Origin: Actinomycetota bacterium
GTDB taxonomy: Bacteria > Actinomycetota > Actinomycetes > Acidothermales > Acidothermaceae
Reading direction: 5' to 3'
Length of the DNA stretch: 8,724 nucleotides
NCBI GenBank assembly: GCA_003134755.1
Contig: PLCK01000065.1
Coordinates: forward strand, 4,008-12,731
A model generated the notes under the pieces. It was not told where the DNA came from. It was given only the letters and a program-made list of their open reading frames with translations, and made no database searches. Positions 7,190 through 8,724 of this stretch are shown piece after piece. The position numbers were made by a program, and so were the translations under genes. How positions within the stretch are numbered: position 1 is the stretch's first letter; each line of letters begins with the position of its first letter.

Positions 7190-7861
7190 CTACTCGGTGA
7201 TGACCCGGACGGCGATGATTGATTTCGTCAGGCCCGCCATCCGCTCCTTGACGATGCGGCAGTCGGGAAAGTAGTGCCGCATCTCTGTCTGGCTGAGCAA
7301 CTCGACTTGAAGCGCGGCGCGGACAGCTGCCTCGGCTGACGACGATCGGGTATGCATGAGAGGCCATTGTTGGGAGATCGTCGCTTGCGCTTTGACAGGC
7401 AGGAATTGGAATCCTGGAAATAGCCAATGCGGCTCGATCGGGAAGTAACGGTACGGGGTCTGGACCCAGTAACGCTCGCCGAGCGTATGTACCGATTCGG
7501 CGAAGCGGCGTCGCTGCGCGTGGCCGCCAACGTGCTCAATAACAGAGTTCGAGTACACCAGGTCAAATCGGCGATCGAGTAGGTGCTTGGGCAGCACGCA
7601 GGCGTCCCCCTGTTCGAACGTGATCCAGTCGGGAAGGCTTTCCTCGGTTTCGCGACCGTCGAGATTCACGACATGGACTGTGGCCGGGTGGATCGGGGCA
7701 CGCATCCAACTACGGGGTGTGCCGCCCAGGTCGATTACGTGCATCGTGCCAATCTTCGGGAACGTCGACGCGAGAAGCTCCCAACGTCCTGCTCGGCGCT
7801 TTTGGCCGATCGACCCTGGTCCTTCGACAAGGCGGCTACGAATGTCGTGCAAGTGGCCCAC
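7190..7861 (-). CDS. Class I SAM-dependent methyltransferase
   Basis: This 223-residue cytoplasmic protein has the Rossmann methyltransferase order: motif I VIDLGGTPRSW (42-52), an acidic residue in VVNLDG at the end of strand 2 (64-69), QGDACVLP (84-91), and FDLVYSNSVIEHVGGHA (99-115) as motif IV and post-IV. The distinctive C-terminal block WVQTPYRYFPIEPHWLFPGF (132-151), then QFLP, marks a subfamily often seen near glycan genes. Substrate is unknown; O-methylation of a sugar is a reasonable guess from context. I chose GTG at 7861 because GGGAG lies 6 nt upstream and conserved-looking sequence begins there. GTG at 7903 and GTG at 8086 are in frame but have poor ribosome sites. It converges with the first beta-helix gene and diverges from the second, so it is transcribed on its own. 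Confidence 0.85.
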   Translation of the reverse strand: MGHLHDIRSRLVEGPGSIGQKRRAGRWELLASTFPKIGTMHVIDLGGTPRSWMRAPIHPATVHVVNLDGRETEESLPDWITFEQGDACVLPKHLLDRRFDLVYSNSVIEHVGGHAQRRRFAESVHTLGERYWVQTPYRYFPIEPHWLFPGFQFLPVKAQATISQQWPLMHTRSSSAEAAVRAALQVELLSQTEMRHYFPDCRIVKERMAGLTKSIIAVRVITE

Positions 7862-7989
7862 GGACTGCTCCCAGAGATCGCCAGGTTGATCGTCGGCGAC
7901 CACCGTACCGCCCGCCGGCTCTTTCGCAGATATGTCCGTTGGCGTTCGCCTTTCCAGCGCTGAACTTTGCCGGGCGACGTGGCAGCTGA

Positions 7990-8020
7990 GGCGAGCGGGA
8001 CCGAAGACTGGCCGCTCGCC
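7990..8020. promoter_or_regulatory. 9-bp inverted repeat in the divergent promoter region
   Basis: GGCGAGCGG (7990-7998) is perfectly repeated in inverse as CCGCTCGCC (8012-8020) around a 13-nt spacer. Its place between two divergent genes suits a regulator operator, or a hairpin in the methyltransferase leader RNA. Confidence 0.35.
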
Positions 8021-8138
8021 CCCACGGCTGACCACGGCGGGTGGGCCTTGAGTACCAGACCGGGTGATCCAGAGGGCGTGAACCACTCGGCATTCGGGTG
8101 AACCGACTTCCGGCCGTTCAGGCTAGCCGCCCCAGCCG

Positions 8139-8162
8139 TCGATTCGTGGATATCGGAATCGA
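8139..8162 (+). promoter_or_regulatory. 7-bp inverted repeat abutting the ribosome site of the second stalk gene
   Basis: TCGATTC (8139-8145) and GAATCGA (8156-8162) are perfect inverse copies around 10 nt. As RNA the stem can add a G-U pair and a C-G pair (8137-8164) that reaches the first base of GGAGG (8164-8168). It could be an operator or a translation-controlling hairpin. Confidence 0.4.
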
Positions 8163-8163
8163 T

Positions 8164-8169
8164 GGAGGT
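8164..8169 (+). promoter_or_regulatory. Ribosome binding site deciding a TTG start
   Basis: GGAGGT lies 7 nt before TTG 8177. With the signal-peptide-like sequence that follows, it supports a TTG start for a gene that has no ATG in a suitable place until residue 13. Confidence 0.7.
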
Positions 8170-8176
8170 AATTTCC

Positions 8177-8724
8177 TTGAAAAGAAACACGCCGCGCCGC
8201 CGTGGCTTTATTATGACCGCGTTCCTGGGTCTCGCTGTCGTATGCACCGTGCCTGTCGCGACTCAGCTGGCCTCGGCGAGCACGCGCATCACGACGTCAT
8301 CCGCGAGTGCCCTGGCTGCGGGAGTGCGGTCGGCGGTTGCGCCGAGCAAATCCATCGCTCCGGCGCCTCGCGACAAGAAGCACCCCGTCGTTGTGCCGCG
8401 TCCCAAGAAGTCCCCGACTCGGAGCGCTGAGCCCAAGAGGTCGGAATCGGCCCTTCCTTCGGTGAGTACTACTCCCACCTCGACGGAGCCGAAGCCTTCG
8501 GTGTCGGCTGTGCCGTCTCCTTCCACGGCGCCAACTAGCGAGCCAACTCATTCGTCCAGCGCTCCGGCTTCGTCCAGCGCTCCGGCGCCAACGCCGAGTC
8601 CGTCGGTCGCGGTCTCGTCGCCTGTACCGACGCCGACCAGTTCAGTGCCGCCGGTGGGCGGATCGCAGGTGGGTTGCGTGGCGCATCCTTCTGTCTGTGG
8701 CTGGCCGGATGCGACGAACACGGG
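8177..8724 (+). CDS. Second stalk protein, paralogue of the beta-helix protein (3' end outside window)
   Basis: The frame is open from TTG 8177 to the window end (182 codons), so the C-terminal domain is not seen. The N-terminus KRNTPRRRGFIMTAFLGLAVV is a classic signal peptide with a basic start, and cleavage is likely after QLASA (residue 34). RRGFI resembles a twin-arginine motif, so Tat export is possible. After cleavage comes a Lys/Pro-rich then Pro/Ser/Thr-rich stalk (about 45-165), then VGCVAHPSVCGWPDATNTG at the edge. That module and the SPSTAPTSEPTHS stalk piece match the gene at 5701, so a beta-helix domain almost certainly follows outside the window. Unlike its paralogue it has a clean cleavage site, so it may be released or wall-bound rather than membrane-anchored. 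Product activity is unknown. Confidence 0.8.
   Translation, partial: MKRNTPRRRGFIMTAFLGLAVVCTVPVATQLASASTRITTSSASALAAGVRSAVAPSKSIAPAPRDKKHPVVVPRPKKSPTRSAEPKRSESALPSVSTTPTSTEPKPSVSAVPSPSTAPTSEPTHSSSAPASSSAPAPTPSPSVAVSSPVPTPTSSVPPVGGSQVGCVAHPSVCGWPDATNT
8552..8587 (+). repeat. Tandem 18-bp direct repeat in the stalk
   Basis: TCGTCCAGCGCTCCGGC plus one base is present twice in a row (8552-8569 and 8570-8587), differing only at the last base. It encodes SSSAPA twice. It is in frame and is the kind of unit that can expand or shrink by slippage, changing stalk length. Confidence 0.85.
8600..8724 (+). repeat. Paralogous DNA segment, copy 2
   Basis: Counterpart of 6211-6338, in the same orientation, about 2.4 kb apart. 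The match runs to the window edge and probably continues beyond it. Confidence 0.8.

Larger units (their letters stand above)
7862..8176. other. Divergent intergenic region between the methyltransferase and second stalk gene
   Basis: These 315 nt separate the two divergent starts and must carry promoters for both, although I could not assign convincing -35/-10 pairs. It contains two clear inverted repeats, at 7990-8020 and 8139-8162, and the 8-bp palindrome GGCTAGCC (8121-8128). If the methyltransferase started further upstream, part of this region would be coding; its lack of a good ribosome site argues against that. Confidence 0.5.

Noticed and set aside
7862..8086. N-terminal extension of the methyltransferase to GTG 8086
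   Set aside because: No ribosome site, no recognisable sequence, and an inverted repeat inside. GTG 7861 has GGGAG at good spacing.

Overview
The window is high-GC DNA with strong GGAGG-type ribosome binding sites, frequent GTG/TTG starts and overlapping stop/start codons. This suggests an actinobacterium, but nothing here fixes the genus. It looks like one side of a cell-surface polysaccharide or specialised-metabolite locus.

Left part (1-1169): the last 46 codons of an unidentified gene overlap the start of a SyrP/TauD-type Fe(II)/2-oxoglutarate dioxygenase. A long stem-loop (1218-1261) follows and may end this transcript. Middle part (1386-5507): three co-directional genes encode a polysaccharide pyruvyl transferase family protein, an FrhB-like iron-sulfur flavoprotein whose start overlaps the transferase stop by 4 nt, and a Wzx-like lipid-linked-oligosaccharide flippase. 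This trio is typical of exopolysaccharide or capsule clusters: one enzyme decorates the glycan, one is a putative redox enzyme, and one moves the lipid-linked unit across the membrane.

Right part (5701-8724): a secreted or membrane-anchored protein with a Pro/Ser-rich stalk and a right-handed beta-helix domain is followed by a convergent SAM-dependent methyltransferase gene on the minus strand. Beyond a divergent 315-nt intergenic region, a second stalk protein starts at a TTG codon and runs off the window end. The two stalk proteins are paralogues: they share a Cys-containing module and about 125 nt of closely similar DNA. Both have an inverted repeat right next to the ribosome binding site.

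A plausible reading is a locus that makes, exports and then binds or trims a surface glycan. The enzyme specificities cannot be read from sequence alone. No tRNA, rRNA, CRISPR array, transposase or integrase was seen.
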